64,000 nucleotides of DNA, from assembly GCA_015075305.1 (NCBI GenBank), contig JABTUS010000002.1, positions 486,568 through 550,567 on the forward strand, given 5' to 3'. The stretch comes from Opitutaceae bacterium (GTDB lineage Bacteria > Verrucomicrobiota > Verrucomicrobiia > Opitutales > Opitutaceae). The notes under the pieces were generated by a model, which saw only the letters and a list, made by a program, of their open reading frames with translations, searched no databases and was not told the origin of the DNA. Positions 63,939 to 64,000 of the stretch are shown here, one piece after another. Position 1 is the stretch's first letter; each line of letters starts with the position of its first letter. Both the position numbers and the translations under genes were made by a program.

Positions 63939-64000
63939 GTCTCCGCGCACTCGAGTGCGCGGCTCCGTTGAAGCTTGCCAGGTTGGTGTGGGGAGAAAAT
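63939..64000 (+). CRISPR. Start of a CRISPR array: first repeat and 26 bases of the first spacer
   Basis: GTCTCC....GAAGC at 63939-63974 is 36 bp and contains the perfect 20-bp palindrome CCGCGCACTCGAGTGCGCGG (63942-63961). It ends in GGCTCCGTTGAAGC, the repeat terminus I associate with type I-U/I-G loci. Only one copy is within the window, so the array itself is inferred from position, length and sequence shape. Bases 63975-64000 would be spacer. Confidence 0.7.

Overview
The window is a high-GC bacterial chromosome segment. Gene content points to the phylum Verrucomicrobiota, probably Opitutaceae. The clues are a PVC-type c-type cytochrome dehydrogenase-like protein of about 1000 residues, a ThuA protein next to a sigma/FecR/TonB-receptor set, a giant MBG/Ig-repeat surface protein, and a dispersed GGAGGGGCACGCT...GTCGTG repeat. 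This assignment is inferred from gene families, not from a marker gene.

Region 1 (1-11.99 kb) is mostly chromosomal housekeeping: the end of a toxin-antitoxin pair, an ABC-F ATPase, a nitrite-reduction operon (cytochrome c-fused copper NirK, a formylglycine-generating-enzyme-like protein and an SCO copper chaperone) under a near-ideal FNR-type site, a short asparaginase, PanE-like, TerC, a flavoprotein, a Spy/CpxP-like protein with a clear terminator, a minimal zincin, a SYLF protein and a CinA-type amidase. Region 2 (12.0-22.5 kb) holds a 1454-residue repeat-rich exported protein, then an overlapping four-gene run: CHASE2 class III cyclase, SH3-like protein, M48 protease, and an MscS channel with a cyclic-nucleotide-binding domain. 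The last run looks like a self-contained cyclic-nucleotide/envelope stress unit. Region 3 (22.5-39.8 kb) has ThuA, a TonB receptor with STN domain, FecR and its ECF sigma factor, a four-unit 31-bp tandem repeat, a single-chain class II ribonucleotide reductase, a Feo iron operon with feoB broken by a two-base frameshift, a secreted protein, the PVC-type heme protein and a fumarylacetoacetate-hydrolase-family enzyme.

Region 4 (39.8-64 kb) is a defence island. It starts with a complete four-gene Wadjet (JetABCD) set of the DUF2397/DUF2398/SMC/DUF2399 kind. It continues through repeats, an IS110-family element, two WYL-domain proteins (one with an apparent Tat signal), a very short kinase-like protein, and remnants of a Fic-like gene and an antitoxin. 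It ends in a type I-U (now I-G) CRISPR-Cas locus: Cas7/Csb1, Cas5-6/Csb2, Cas3, a small large-subunit-like protein, a Cas4-Cas1 fusion and Cas2. A 298-bp inverted-repeat element (MITE) with a CTAA target duplication and a passenger gene sit between the effector and adaptation genes. The window ends 26 bases after what looks like the first CRISPR repeat.

Near-identical 60-bp copies of the dispersed repeat lie exactly 10,020 bp apart, bracketing the Wadjet operon and the IS110 element. No tRNA or rRNA gene was recognised.
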